NCBI GenBank assembly: GCA_003220685.1
Contig: QHTE01000055.1
Location: 224,759 to 288,758, forward strand
From: Candidatus Rokuibacteriota bacterium
Lineage (GTDB): Bacteria; Methylomirabilota; Methylomirabilia; Rokubacteriales; CSP1-6
Length of the DNA stretch: 64,000 bases
Reading direction: 5' to 3'
This document shows positions 33,551-42,507 of this stretch, in pieces. Positions within the stretch are counted from its first letter, which is position 1, and each line of letters starts with the position of its first letter. Both the position numbers and the translations under genes were made by a program. The notes beneath the pieces are model-generated. The model had not been told where the DNA came from, ran no database searches, and was given only the letters and a program-made list of their open reading frames with translations.

Positions 33551-34768
33551 ATGCATCGACGCCAGTTCCTGACGACCGCAACGGCCGGGGCGAGCATCCT
33601 GGTCTTCCCGGCCGTGCTGCGGGCGCAGAGCAAAGATCCAGTCCGCATCGGCTTCCCGCTGCCGCTGACCGGCACCTTCGCCGCGATCGCGGCCGACATG
33701 CAGCGCGGCGCGCAGCTCGCGATGGAGGAGCTCAACGCGAAGGGCGGCGTCATGGGCCGGAAGGTCGACGTGATGTTCCGCGACGACGAGCTCAAGCCGG
33801 CGGTCGGCGCCCAGCGCACCAAGGAGCTGATCGAGAACCAGAAGGTCGACTTCGTCGTCGGCGGTCTCGCCGCCCACGTGCAGATGGCCATCAACGAGCA
33901 GACCAAAGCCGCCGGCAGGCTCTACATCTCGGTCAGCCAGTCCGACGAGATCAGCGCCAAGCCCGACACGAGCCCGCTGACGTTCCACGAGGCGCTGAAT
34001 CCGACGATCACCAGCCGAACCATCGCCACCTTCGGCACCAAGGAACTCGGCAAGAAGTGGTGGATCGTCTACGCCGACTACGCGTTCGGCAAGCAGAACA
34101 CCGCGGTGTTCGCCGCCATCGCCCCCAAGCTCGGCGCCACCTTGCTCGGGAGCACACCCTACCCGCTCGGCAAGCCCGAGTTCTCGGCCCACCTGCCGAA
34201 GATCCAGGCGGCCAAACCCGACGTGATCTACGCCGTGACCCCGGGCGCCGACAACGTCCCCTTTCTCAAGCAGGCGATCAGCTTCGGCTTGAAGAAGGAG
34301 GCGAAGATCATCGTGCCGTTGCACTTCCTCGACTACGTCAAGGAAGGTGGCGCGGAGGTCTGGCAGGATATTTTCGGCGCGACGCACTTCTGCCACGAGC
34401 TGGCCGAGACCCTGCCGCAGGCCAAGCGCTACGTCGAGGCCTACACAAAGAAGTTCAACCGGCCGCCCGACGCGTACTCCGGCTACGGCTACAGCGGCAT
34501 CATGGAAGTCGCCCGGGGCGTCGAGCTGGCGAAGTCGACCGACTCCAACACGGTCGCGAACGCGCTCCGCAAGAACCGCGAGTACGACCACTACAAGGGC
34601 AAGCAGTGGTGGCGCGCCTGCGACAACAAGTCCTTCCAGGACCTGTGGATCCTCAAGGTCCGCTCGCCGCAGCAGGTGAAGGGCGAGTGGGGCTTCTTCG
34701 ACGTCGTCGGCAAGGTCGCGGCGAACGAGGAGCTCGACCGGACCTGCGCCGAAAAAGGACTCGCCTAG
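33551..34768 (+). CDS. Branched-chain amino acid-type ABC transporter, substrate-binding protein (set 1)
   Basis: 405 aa Leu/Ile/Val-binding (LivJ-like) type I periplasmic protein. The N-terminus MHRRQFLTTATAGASILVFP is a Tat-like signal (RRQFL). Then VRIGFPLPLTGTFAAIAADM, GAQLAMEELNAKGGVMGRKV, FVVGGLAAHVQMAINEQTKA and WWIVYADYAFGKQNTAVFAA, with hydrophobic strands. Binds an amino acid or related carboxylate and delivers it to the permeases encoded next. A much longer open frame upstream (from 31289) is antisense to the molybdenum hydroxylase and is not coding. Confidence 0.94.
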   Translation: MHRRQFLTTATAGASILVFPAVLRAQSKDPVRIGFPLPLTGTFAAIAADMQRGAQLAMEELNAKGGVMGRKVDVMFRDDELKPAVGAQRTKELIENQKVDFVVGGLAAHVQMAINEQTKAAGRLYISVSQSDEISAKPDTSPLTFHEALNPTITSRTIATFGTKELGKKWWIVYADYAFGKQNTAVFAAIAPKLGATLLGSTPYPLGKPEFSAHLPKIQAAKPDVIYAVTPGADNVPFLKQAISFGLKKEAKIIVPLHFLDYVKEGGAEVWQDIFGATHFCHELAETLPQAKRYVEAYTKKFNRPPDAYSGYGYSGIMEVARGVELAKSTDSNTVANALRKNREYDHYKGKQWWRACDNKSFQDLWILKVRSPQQVKGEWGFFDVVGKVAANEELDRTCAEKGLA

Positions 34769-34772
34769 CCGC

Positions 34773-35657
34773 GTGCTCGACATCCCGCTGCAGGCACTCG
34801 CCGCTCAGGCCTTCACCGGCCTCGTGCTGGGCGGGATCTTCGTCCTGATGGCCATCGGGCTCAGCCTGATATTCGGGCTGATGACGGTGGTGAACTTCGC
34901 CCACGGCTCGTTCTACATGCTGGGCGCGTACGTCGCGTTCTCGCTGATGGGAGTGACGAAGAGCTTCTGGGCCGCGCTGGTCCTGGCCCCGCTCGTGGTC
35001 GGGGCGCTGGGGTTCCTGGTCGAGCGCTTCCTGATCCGGCGGCTCTACGGGCGCAGCCCGGACGATCCGCTGTTGCTGACGTTCGGGCTGTCGCTGGCGA
35101 TGGTCGAAGGCGCGAAGCTCGTCTGGGGGAAGATCGGCCTCACCGTCGACCCGCCCAGGCAGCTGGCGGCCGCCGTCAACCTGGGCTTCATGAATTTCCC
35201 GGTCTACCGGCTGTTCGTCATCGCGGTGACGGCTGCCGTGCTGGTGTCGCTGTGGCTCTTCCTCGAGAAGACCAGCGTCGGGCTCGTCATCCGCGCGGGC
35301 TCCCGGGACGCGCTGATGGTGCGGGCGCTCGGTGTGGACCTCAATCGGATCTGGCTGCTCGTCTTCGGGATCGGCATCGCGATGGCCGGCCTGGCCGGCG
35401 TTCTCGCGGGCCCGATGCGCGGCGTCTATGCCGAGATGGGGGTCGAGATCATCATCGACTCCTTCGTGATCGTGGTGGTCGGCGGGATGGGAAGCCTGGC
35501 CGGAGCGATCGTCGCCGGGCTGGTCATGGGCGAGATCGTCAGCCTCACGACGTTCTTCGCGCCCAGGCTCGCCGAGCTGATCATCTTCATCGTGATGGCC
35601 ATCGTCCTGCTCGTCCGGCCGAGCGGACTCTTCGGCGAAGCGGGTCTGGCGGAGTGA
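34773..35657 (+). CDS. ABC transporter permease, LivH type (set 1)
   Basis: 294 aa from a GTG four bases after the SBP stop. Multi-spanning with FGLMTVVNFAHGSFYMLGAY, the conserved N-terminal loop of LivH. The EAA-like segment is GLVIRAGSRDALMVRALGVD, and VVVGGMGSLAGAIVAGLVMG lies near the C-terminus, all defining the BPD_transp_2 family. Its TGA overlaps the GTG start of the LivM gene by 4 bases, so the two permeases are translationally coupled and should assemble into one heterodimer. Confidence 0.94.
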   Translation: MLDIPLQALAAQAFTGLVLGGIFVLMAIGLSLIFGLMTVVNFAHGSFYMLGAYVAFSLMGVTKSFWAALVLAPLVVGALGFLVERFLIRRLYGRSPDDPLLLTFGLSLAMVEGAKLVWGKIGLTVDPPRQLAAAVNLGFMNFPVYRLFVIAVTAAVLVSLWLFLEKTSVGLVIRAGSRDALMVRALGVDLNRIWLLVFGIGIAMAGLAGVLAGPMRGVYAEMGVEIIIDSFVIVVVGGMGSLAGAIVAGLVMGEIVSLTTFFAPRLAELIIFIVMAIVLLVRPSGLFGEAGLAE

Positions 35658-36619
35658 TCTCGGCAGCGCTCCGCCCGGTCACGTCGTGGGTGGCGGCCCA
35701 TCCCGTGGCGTCGTTCGTCGTCTTCTTCGCCGCGTTCCCGTTCCTGGTGCCCTACCAGTCGCTCGCGACGCAGGTGCTGATCTTCGGGCTGTTCGCGCTG
35801 GGGTTCAATCTCCTCTACGGCTACACCGGCCTGCTCTCGTTCGGTCACGCCGCCTACTACGGCCTGGGCGCCTACGGCACCGGCATCGCGCTGGCCAAGC
35901 TCAAGCTGACGTCCCTGTGGCTCGCGCTGGGCATCGGTCTGGCCGCGGCGGTGATCGGCGGCGCCGTGATCGGATTCTTCTGTCTGCGGCGGCGAGGCAT
36001 CTACTTCGCCATGCTCACCCTGGCCTTCGCGCAGATGCTCTACTTCGTCGCGTTCCACGCCGCGGATCTGACCGGCGGCGACGACGGGCTGCGCGGCATT
36101 CCGCTGCTCCCGCTCGGGCTCTTCGGCGCGTCGGTCTCGCTCCGCACGCCGCTGGCGTTCTACTTCTTCGCGTACGCCTTCGTCGTGCTGGCGGTCGCCG
36201 CGCTCCGGCGAATCCTCGACTCGCCCTTCGGCGCCGTGCTGCAGGCGATCCGCGAGAACAGCGACCGCGCCGTGGCCTGCGGCTACGACATCAACCGGAT
36301 CAAGCTGCTCTCGTTCGTCTTCTCGGCGCTCTTCACCGGGCTGGCCGGCGCGCTCGACGCGCTGCGACTGACGGTGGTGCCGGTCGATTCTCTCTACTGG
36401 ACGACCTCGGGACAGGTGGTGATCATGACCTTGCTGGGAGGCGCCGGGACGTTCTTCGGGCCGTTCGTCGGCGCCGCCACGTTCCTGATCCTGGCCGACC
36501 GTCTGAGCCTCTTCATCGAGGCCTGGCCGCTCGTGATCGGTGTCATCTTCATGGCGTTCGTCCTGTTCCTGCCGCGCGGGATCTGGGGCACCCTGGCGGC
36601 GCCAGGAGTCGAGCGATGA
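35654..36619 (+). CDS. ABC transporter permease, LivM type (set 1)
   Basis: 321 aa starting at GTG 35654 (GTGA overlap). Hydrophobic throughout, with LGFNLLYGYTGLLSFGHAAYYGLGAY near the N-terminus, LQAIRENSDRAVACGYDINR (EAA-like loop contacting the ATPase), MTLLGGAGTFFGPFVGAATF and a C-terminal LPRGIWGTLAAPG. Typical LivM. The stop overlaps the start of the acyl-CoA dehydrogenase by ATGA, tying the transporter to a catabolic enzyme. Confidence 0.94.
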   Translation: MISAALRPVTSWVAAHPVASFVVFFAAFPFLVPYQSLATQVLIFGLFALGFNLLYGYTGLLSFGHAAYYGLGAYGTGIALAKLKLTSLWLALGIGLAAAVIGGAVIGFFCLRRRGIYFAMLTLAFAQMLYFVAFHAADLTGGDDGLRGIPLLPLGLFGASVSLRTPLAFYFFAYAFVVLAVAALRRILDSPFGAVLQAIRENSDRAVACGYDINRIKLLSFVFSALFTGLAGALDALRLTVVPVDSLYWTTSGQVVIMTLLGGAGTFFGPFVGAATFLILADRLSLFIEAWPLVIGVIFMAFVLFLPRGIWGTLAAPGVER

Positions 36620-37815
36620 AAGAGATCCAGCGCGCGATCGTCGAGCGCGCGGAACGATTGACGCGCGAGCGCATCGCGCCGCGGGCGGCCGAATACGATA
36701 CCGCCGCGGCCAATCCGATCGAGAGCTGGCGCGATCTCTGGCGCGAAGGCTTTCTGGCCGGCGCCATCCCCGCAAGCCACGGCGGGCTCGGGCTCGACAT
36801 GACGACGTACATCGCGGTCATCCGCGCGATCGCCCGTGGCTGCGCCAGCACCGCGATGACCCTCCACATGCACTCGACGGTCATGCGATTCGTCGACGCG
36901 GTTGGCAGCCCCGCGCAGAAGGTCCGCTATTTCGACGAGGTCGTGCGGCACGGCAAGCTCTTCGGAAGCTGGGGCAGCGAGCCCGCGGTGAGCCTCTCGC
37001 GCACCTTGCTCATGGAGACCGTGGTCCGCCACGACGGCGCCGGCTACGTGATCGACGGCGTCAAGCACTTCTGCACCATGGCCCTCGGCGCCTCGCATTA
37101 CATGGTGTGGTGCGCGCTCGACGGCGGTACCGACATGGGCAAGTCGCTCCAGCTGGCGCTGGTGCCCGCCGACTCACCGGGAATCACGACCGACGGCCAG
37201 TGGGACACCCTCGGCATGCGCGCGACCTTCAGCCCGTCCGTGACGTTCGCGGGTGTCCGCGTGCCGGACGACGGGATGCTCGGCGATCCCGGTGCCGCGG
37301 TCCAGGTGGGCGTCATCGAGACCTTCGCGCTCGGCTACGCGGCCGTCTATCTCGGTATCGCGGAATCCGCGCTGGCCTTCGCGCTCGACTACGCGACGAA
37401 GCGGATCGTGAAGCCCGAGAACACCGCGGTCGCGGCGGATCCGACCGTCCAGCGCCACGTGGGGGAGCTGGCGGCGCATCTCGACGCCGCCGGGCTCGTG
37501 CTGACCGACTCGGCCGCGCGCTGGGACGGCGCGGACCTCGCCGACCTCGGGCCGCTCGCCAACCGGGCCAAGTATCTGGCGACCGAAGTCGGGCTGCACG
37601 TCACCTCGAAGGTCATCCAGGTCGTGGGCGGGCGCGGCGCCTACAAGGACTTTCCCGCCGAGCGCGCGTTCCGCGATCTGAGGACCTGCACGTTGATGCC
37701 CCCGACGGTCGATCGCATGCTCGAGGCCATCGGCAAGAGCGCGCTCGGACTCGACACCGCGATTTTCAACGTCTCCGGGCGCAAGCTCCCGAGTGCTGAT
37801 CGGCCCCTGAAATAG
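36616..37815 (+). CDS. Acyl-CoA dehydrogenase-like flavoprotein (operon with transporter)
   Basis: 399 aa, ATGA overlap with livM. Dehydrogenase fold: VERAERLTRERIAPRAAEYD, IPASHGGLGLDMTTYIAVIR, KLFGSWGSEPAVSLSRTLLM, VKHFCTMALGASHYMVWCAL, VIQVVGGRGAYKDFPAERAF. The canonical C-terminal catalytic-Glu motif is missing (LRTCTLMPPTVDRMLEAIGK instead), as in the FadE/DszC-like monooxygenase and hydroxylase branch. It could be a flavin monooxygenase or acyl-CoA dehydrogenase; the linkage to the permease suggests it acts on the imported compound. Confidence 0.85.
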   Translation: MKEIQRAIVERAERLTRERIAPRAAEYDTAAANPIESWRDLWREGFLAGAIPASHGGLGLDMTTYIAVIRAIARGCASTAMTLHMHSTVMRFVDAVGSPAQKVRYFDEVVRHGKLFGSWGSEPAVSLSRTLLMETVVRHDGAGYVIDGVKHFCTMALGASHYMVWCALDGGTDMGKSLQLALVPADSPGITTDGQWDTLGMRATFSPSVTFAGVRVPDDGMLGDPGAAVQVGVIETFALGYAAVYLGIAESALAFALDYATKRIVKPENTAVAADPTVQRHVGELAAHLDAAGLVLTDSAARWDGADLADLGPLANRAKYLATEVGLHVTSKVIQVVGGRGAYKDFPAERAFRDLRTCTLMPPTVDRMLEAIGKSALGLDTAIFNVSGRKLPSADRPLK

Positions 37816-37885
37816 TTCGCCTCGAGGGTCCGTCCTATGGGCCAGAGGGAAGGCAAAGAGGTTGGCCCCCTCGGGAGGGACCGAC

Positions 37886-38266
37886 ATGAAAAAGGCTATA
37901 GTTCTTGCGAGCTTGTTAGCGCTGCTCGTTCCCGGCGCGGCATTCGCGGGGGCCTCGACCGACGCCGCCCTCGGACTCGGCGCCTTCGCCGTTTTCAACC
38001 AGATGATCTCGGGCACCGGCATCTTCGGCGCGTTCGTGCCCCCGCCGGTGCCGCGACCGGTTTACGTGCCGGCGCCGGTCATCGCGCCGCCGCCGGTGAT
38101 CGTGCACGAGTACCGGCCGGTCTACGTCCAGCCGCCCGTCTACTACGCGCCCCCGGTTTACCGCGTGTACCACGCGCCGGCGCGCACGGTCGTGATCGAG
38201 AAGCGCGTGGTCGTCCCGCCGGGTCACGGCTGGAAGCGCCACCACGGCCACGACCGCGACCGGTAA
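37886..38266 (+). CDS. Secreted Pro/Tyr/Val-rich protein
   Basis: 126 aa, ATG at 37886; GGGAGGG just upstream is a good ribosome site. Signal peptide MKKAIVLASLLALLVPGAAFA cleaves after AFA. The mature part has VPPPVPRPVYVPAPVIAPPP, EYRPVYVQPPVYYAPPVYRV and a basic His/Lys-rich end, RKHHGHDRDR-like. Low complexity, probably an extended envelope protein with metal-binding potential in the His-rich tail. Comparable in style to the secreted repeat protein at 18914-19441. No enzymatic function is suggested. Confidence 0.7.
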   Translation: MKKAIVLASLLALLVPGAAFAGASTDAALGLGAFAVFNQMISGTGIFGAFVPPPVPRPVYVPAPVIAPPPVIVHEYRPVYVQPPVYYAPPVYRVYHAPARTVVIEKRVVVPPGHGWKRHHGHDRDR

Positions 38267-38298
38267 GCGCCGCGATCTCGTCCGCCGGGACGCCGACC

Positions 38299-39009
38299 TC
38301 AGATTTCGAGGAAGCGCTGCCGAATGGTCGGGTCCCGGCGGAGTTGTTCCGGAGTGCCCTCGAACTGGATCTGCCCCTGGTCCATCACGTAGACGCGATG
38401 CGAGAGCGCGAGCGCGACCTCGAGCGTCTGCTCGACCAGCAAGATCGTCGTGCCACGCCGGTTGATCGCGGCCAGGATGTCCGTGAGGTTCTGAACGAGG
38501 AGCGGCGCGAGCCCTTCCGTCGGCTCGTCCACCAGCATGACGGCCGGGCGGCTCACCAGCCCCCGCGCGATGGCGAGCATCTGCTGCTCGCCGCCCGAAA
38601 GGAACCGGCCGCGATGCGCGATGCGCTCGCGCAGGCGCGGGAAGTAGCCGAACACTTCCTCCAGCACGTCGGCGCCGCCGTTCGGGCTCGAGCCGCCGAG
38701 CATGCCGAGCCGGAGATTCTCCAGCACGGTGAGATTCGGCAGCACCCGGCGCTCCTCCGGGATCCACGCGATCCCGCGGCGCGCGATCTCGTGGGTGCCG
38801 AGCCCGGTGATGTCCTCGCCGCGCAGTCGCACGTGACCGCGCCGGGCCCGCACGATGCCCATGATTGACCGGAGCGTGGTCGTCTTCCCGGCGCCGTTGC
38901 GTCCGATGAGCGTGACGACCTCGCGCTCGCCGACCGTCAGGGACACACCCTGCAAGATGTGGGCTTCGCCGTAGTAGGTGTGGACGTCCTCGAGCGCGAG
39001 CAGGCTCAC
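38299..39009 (-). CDS. ABC transporter ATPase, LivF type (set 1)
   Basis: 236 aa. Walker A VTLIGRNGAGKTTTLRSIMG, signature FLSGGEQQMLAIARGLVSRP, Walker B AVMLVDEPTEGLAPLLVQNL, H-loop and IPEERRVLPNLTVLENLRLG. LivF-type ATPase of a branched-chain amino acid transporter. It converges with the small secreted gene on the plus strand and partners the LivG ATPase whose stop overlaps its GTG/ATG start by 4 bases. Assigned to set 1 because the plus-strand operon ending at 38266 has SBP and permeases but no ATPases. Confidence 0.93.
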   Translation of the reverse strand: MSLLALEDVHTYYGEAHILQGVSLTVGEREVVTLIGRNGAGKTTTLRSIMGIVRARRGHVRLRGEDITGLGTHEIARRGIAWIPEERRVLPNLTVLENLRLGMLGGSSPNGGADVLEEVFGYFPRLRERIAHRGRFLSGGEQQMLAIARGLVSRPAVMLVDEPTEGLAPLLVQNLTDILAAINRRGTTILLVEQTLEVALALSHRVYVMDQGQIQFEGTPEQLRRDPTIRQRFLEI

Positions 39010-39755
39010 CGGCCGGCTCCCAGATAGGTCTGCTGCACGCGGGTGTTCGCGCGAATCTCCTCCGGCGTTCCGTCCGCCAGCACCTGGCCCTGGTGGAGCA
39101 CGGTGATGCGGTCGGAGATCCCCATCACCACTTTCATCTTGTGCTCGACCAGCACCACCGTGCGCCCCGCAGCGAGCTCGCGGATGAGCCGCATCGTCGC
39201 GTCGGTCTCCTCCGGGCTCATGCCCGCGGTCGGCTCGTCGAGCAGCAACAAGACCGGATCGGACGCGAGCGCGATGCCGAGCTCGAGGTGGCGCTTCTCG
39301 CCGTGCGAGAGGTGCGCGGCGAGCAGGTCGGTCTTGGCGCCGAGCCCCACCGATCTCAAGATTGCGACCGCCCGCTCGCTCACCTCGGTCAGGTGATCGA
39401 CGCGCGACCAGAAGTTGAACGACCGCGCGTAGCCCTGCACCGCGACGCGCACGTTCTCGAGCACGCTCAGGTGCGGGAAGACGTTCGTGATCTGGTACGA
39501 CTTGGCGATCCCGAGCCGTGCCGTCGCGTGCTGCGGCATGCCGGTGATGTCGGCGCCGTCGAACCAGATGCGGCCCGAGGTGGGCACCGTCTCGCCCGAG
39601 ATCAGACGGAAGAAGGTGGTCTTGCCCGCGCCGTTGGGCCCGATGATCGAGCGCAGCTCGCCGCGCCGCACGCTCACGTCGACGTCCGACACCGCCAGCA
39701 AGCTGCCGTACGCGCGCGTGAGGCGCTCGGTGCGCAGCAGGACGGCGTCGGGCAT
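39006..39755 (-). CDS. ABC transporter ATPase, LivG type (set 1)
   Basis: 249 aa from ATG 39753-39755 (MPDAVLLRTERLTRAYG); a much longer open frame upstream is not coding. Walker A IIGPNGAGKTTFFRLISGET, signature AAHLSHGEKRHLELGIALAS, Walker B VLLLLDEPTAGMSPEETDAT, and the LivG-style VEHKMKVVMGISDRITVLHQ. Together with LivF it energises the LivH/LivM pair. The 67-base gap upstream faces the divergent MBL-fold hydrolase. Confidence 0.93.
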   Translation of the reverse strand: MPDAVLLRTERLTRAYGSLLAVSDVDVSVRRGELRSIIGPNGAGKTTFFRLISGETVPTSGRIWFDGADITGMPQHATARLGIAKSYQITNVFPHLSVLENVRVAVQGYARSFNFWSRVDHLTEVSERAVAILRSVGLGAKTDLLAAHLSHGEKRHLELGIALASDPVLLLLDEPTAGMSPEETDATMRLIRELAAGRTVVLVEHKMKVVMGISDRITVLHQGQVLADGTPEEIRANTRVQQTYLGAGR

Positions 39756-39821
39756 AGCGCGAGATAGCACGCGGGCTTTCGCCGTGTCAAGGCGCCGAGC
39801 TGTGCTATCGTGCCGCGCGAT

Positions 39822-40778
39822 ATGAGCCGTCACGTCGTGCCGCGGCGCTGGAAGAGCGGGATGATCGAGGTCGGCGCCAAGGTCTTCGCCTACGTGCAGG
39901 CCTCGGGGATCGATCCGACCGGGGACACCGGCGTCGCCAACTCCGGGCTGATCGTGGGGCCCTCGGCGGCGGTCGCGGTGGACGCGCTGATGGTCCCGTC
40001 GATGACGAGACGGCTCGTGGCGGCCATCAAGAGGACGACGCGCAAGCCGATCGCCCAGCTCATCAACACGCACCATCACCTCGATCACACCGGCGGTAAC
40101 CGCTTCTTCCGCGGCGCCGCCATCGTGTCCACCGAGAAGTGCCGCGAGGCGCTGGCTCCGGGGTTTCCGCCCCTGTCGCTGCTGCAGCGGTTCATGCCCA
40201 AGTTCGCCGCCGAGTTCGCGAAGCTCCAGGTGATCCTGCCCACGGTGACCTTCGCGGACCGCATGGTGCTGCACGACGGCGAGCGCGAGATCCAGCTCTG
40301 GCATCCGGGCTTCGCCGCGCACACCGTCGGCGACGCGGTCGCGTACCTGCCGAAGGAGCGGATCCTCTTCGCGGGCGACATCGCGTTCCTCTACGTCACG
40401 CCGCTCGCGTTCCAGGGGCACGTCGGCAACTGGATCAAGGCCGCCGATCGGCTGCTGCGCTTCGACGCCGACGTGATCGTGCCGGGCCACGGGCCCGTCG
40501 GCACCCGGAAGGACCTCAAGAACATGCGCGACTACCTGGCGCTCGTGCGCCGCGAGGCCAGGCAGCGCTTCGACGCCGGCATGCCGGCGGAGGCCGCCGC
40601 CGCCGACATCAAGCTCGGCGTGTACGCGTCGTGGAGCGACGCCGAGCGGATCCTGCCGAACGTGATGCGCTGTTACCAGGAGTTTCGCGACGAGCTGGAT
40701 CAGCCGATGGACCTGCCGCGGATGCTGGCGGGGATGGAGCGGCTGCGGGGCGCGGCGTCGACGCACGCGTGCGTCTAG
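39822..40778 (+). CDS. MBL-fold metallo-hydrolase
   Basis: 318 aa from ATG 39822. Metal motif LINTHHHLDHTGGNRFF (HxHxDH), then a second zinc His in HPGFAAHTVGDAVAY, the Asp in ILFAGDIAFLYVTPLAFQGH and the C-terminal His in VIVPGHGPVGTRKDLKNM. This is the glyoxalase II/quorum-lactonase-like subgroup often seen as hydrolases of CoA- or glutathione-thioesters. Substrate unknown. The TAG stop overlaps head-on with the stop of the convergent MetE-like gene in a shared CTAG (40775-40778). Confidence 0.87.
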   Translation: MSRHVVPRRWKSGMIEVGAKVFAYVQASGIDPTGDTGVANSGLIVGPSAAVAVDALMVPSMTRRLVAAIKRTTRKPIAQLINTHHHLDHTGGNRFFRGAAIVSTEKCREALAPGFPPLSLLQRFMPKFAAEFAKLQVILPTVTFADRMVLHDGEREIQLWHPGFAAHTVGDAVAYLPKERILFAGDIAFLYVTPLAFQGHVGNWIKAADRLLRFDADVIVPGHGPVGTRKDLKNMRDYLALVRREARQRFDAGMPAEAAAADIKLGVYASWSDAERILPNVMRCYQEFRDELDQPMDLPRMLAGMERLRGAASTHACV

Positions 40779-41800
40779 CGCCGGCCTGAGAGCTCCTTGC
40801 GCACCCGCGCGGCGCCGGTGGCCAGCGCCGCGAGCTTCTGGTTGCACATGTAGCGGGGCGACCAGCCAAAGCCGCAGTCGGGGTTCACGGTCAGCTTCTC
40901 GGCCGGGCACACCTGGAGCACGCGCCGGATCCGCGCCGCGACCTCGTCGACGGTGTCCTGGTTGAACCCTTTCACGTCGATCACGCCGGCGCCGAGCTCG
41001 CGTCCCTCGCCGTAGCGCTTCCAGAGATCGACCTCGCTGAGCTCGCGGCCCGCGAACTCGAGCACGAACTGGTCGGCGCGCGCCTTGAGAAGCCCGGGAA
41101 AGTACGGCTCGTAGGAGCGGCTGAAGCGCGAGCGGCCGAAGCGGTTGCCGAAGCAGATGTGAAAGGCGAGCTTCACGTTGATGCCCGCGGTAGCCAGGTT
41201 GAAGAGCCGGGCCATCTCCTCGCCGGAGACGTTGCCGCGGGCCGGCTCGTCGAGCTGGATGAAGTCGGCGCCCGCCGCGACGAGTCCGCGGAGCTCGGCG
41301 GCGATGACCTCGGCGAAGCGCTCCGCGACGTCGACGACGCCCTTGTAAATCGTGCCCGGATGGATCCGCGAGCCGAACGTCAGCGGGCCCGCGCAGGTCG
41401 CCTTGACGTGGCTCGTCGTGTGCGACCGGAGGTACTCGAACTCCTTGACGATGCCGAGCCCGCCGCTCGGCGTCTCGATGCGGCCGACCGCCTCGTAGCG
41501 CGTCTGCTGGTCGTAGCCCCACGGGCCCGCCTTGCGGCGGACCGGCAGGGGCTCGATGCCCTTGATGATCGCGTAGTAGGAGTCGACGTAGCCGTCGAGC
41601 CGGCGGACCTCGCCGTCGGTGATGATGTCGATGCCCGCCTTCTCCATGTCGCGGATGGCGGCGTTGGCCGCGTCGTCGAACATCTCGTCCATGTCGGCCG
41701 GGCCGAAGTCGCCCTGCTCGAATGCCTTGACCGAGGCGAACCACCAGCCCGGTTTTCCGTGGGAGCCGACGACCGCGGTCGGGATCAGGGGCAGCGTCAT
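40775..41800 (-). CDS. Methionine synthase II-like (MetE C-terminal domain) methyltransferase, copy 1
   Basis: 341 aa, only the catalytic C-terminal half of cobalamin-independent methionine synthase. From ATG 41798-41800 (MTLPLIPTAVVGSHGKPGWW). Zinc ligands are in place: LAFHICFGNRFGRSRF (His and Cys), and NPDCGFGWSPRYM (third Cys). FIQLDEPARGNVSGEEM supplies the substrate-binding Asp/Glu. Short forms (COG0620) lack the folate-binding N-half and use other methyl donors such as methylcobalamin-protein or betaine-like compounds. ABC ATPase gene upstream overlaps 4 bases, so it is expressed with transporter set 2. Confidence 0.87.
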   Translation of the reverse strand: MTLPLIPTAVVGSHGKPGWWFASVKAFEQGDFGPADMDEMFDDAANAAIRDMEKAGIDIITDGEVRRLDGYVDSYYAIIKGIEPLPVRRKAGPWGYDQQTRYEAVGRIETPSGGLGIVKEFEYLRSHTTSHVKATCAGPLTFGSRIHPGTIYKGVVDVAERFAEVIAAELRGLVAAGADFIQLDEPARGNVSGEEMARLFNLATAGINVKLAFHICFGNRFGRSRFSRSYEPYFPGLLKARADQFVLEFAGRELSEVDLWKRYGEGRELGAGVIDVKGFNQDTVDEVAARIRRVLQVCPAEKLTVNPDCGFGWSPRYMCNQKLAALATGAARVRKELSGRR

Positions 41801-42507
41801 CGTGAGCGTCCTCCGATTATCCGCGAAACTCCGGGGTCGCGCCAGGCGTCGTCCGGCCGCCCGCCGAAGATGATCTCTCCGCGCTCGATGACGTAGAGCC
41901 GGGTCGTGTAGTCGGGTACGTGGTGGATGTTGGACTCCGCGATGAGAATCGCGCGGCCGAGCCCGGTGATGGCGGCGATACCGGCGCTCACCGCGGGGAT
42001 GATCGCGGGCGAGAGGCCCTCGAACGGCTCGTCGAGGAGCAGCATCTCCGGATCGAGCGCCAGCGCGCGCGCGATCGAGAGCATTTTGCGCTCGCCGCCG
42101 CTCATCTCGGGCCCCCGGCGCGCGGCGTAGCGGCGAAGCGCCGGGAACACCTCGTACGCCTGTGCGACGCGCTCGGCGGCCGCCCGCCCGCGGGGCCGCG
42201 TCCACGTCGCGATCTCGATGTTCTCGGCCACGGTGAGGTCCGAGAAGATGCCGCAGTCCTCCGGCGCCCAGCCGAGCCCGAGCCTGGCGATCTCGTGCGT
42301 GCGCCGCCCGTGGATGGGACGGCCCCGGAACTCGACCGCGCCGGCCCTCGGACTGAGATAGCCCATGACGGTCCGGAGGGTCGTCGTCTTGCCCGAGCCG
42401 TTGCGACCCACGAGGCACACCACCTCGCGCGCGCCGACCTCGAGCGAGACCCCGCGCAAGATCTGGCTCGACTGGATGAAGACGTCGACGCCGGCGACGC
42501 TCAGCAC
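41797..42507 (-). CDS. ABC transporter ATPase, LivF type (set 2)
   Basis: 236 aa. Walker A VCLVGRNGSGKTTTLRTVMG, signature EMSGGERKMLSIARALALDP, Walker B MLLLDEPFEGLSPAIIPAVS, D-loop and ILIAESNIHHVPDYTTRLYV. It stops just after overlapping the MetE-like start and its own start overlaps 7 bases of the LivG gene. Paired with the LivG ATPase at 42501-43274. Confidence 0.92.
   Translation of the reverse strand: MLSVAGVDVFIQSSQILRGVSLEVGAREVVCLVGRNGSGKTTTLRTVMGYLSPRAGAVEFRGRPIHGRRTHEIARLGLGWAPEDCGIFSDLTVAENIEIATWTRPRGRAAAERVAQAYEVFPALRRYAARRGPEMSGGERKMLSIARALALDPEMLLLDEPFEGLSPAIIPAVSAGIAAITGLGRAILIAESNIHHVPDYTTRLYVIERGEIIFGGRPDDAWRDPGVSRIIGGRSR

Noticed and set aside
38299-39755. Possibility that the LivF/LivG pair belongs to set 2 rather than set 1
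   Set aside because: Set 2 already has its own LivF and LivG in one operon, whereas set 1 has no other ATPases; the assignment to set 1 is the simpler one but unproven.
39756-41744. Minus-strand N-terminal extension of the LivG ATPase (912 aa frame)
   Set aside because: The homology begins at MPDAVLLRTERLTRAYG; the extension is antisense to the MBL-fold gene and lies in frame with the reading of the MetE-like gene by chance.
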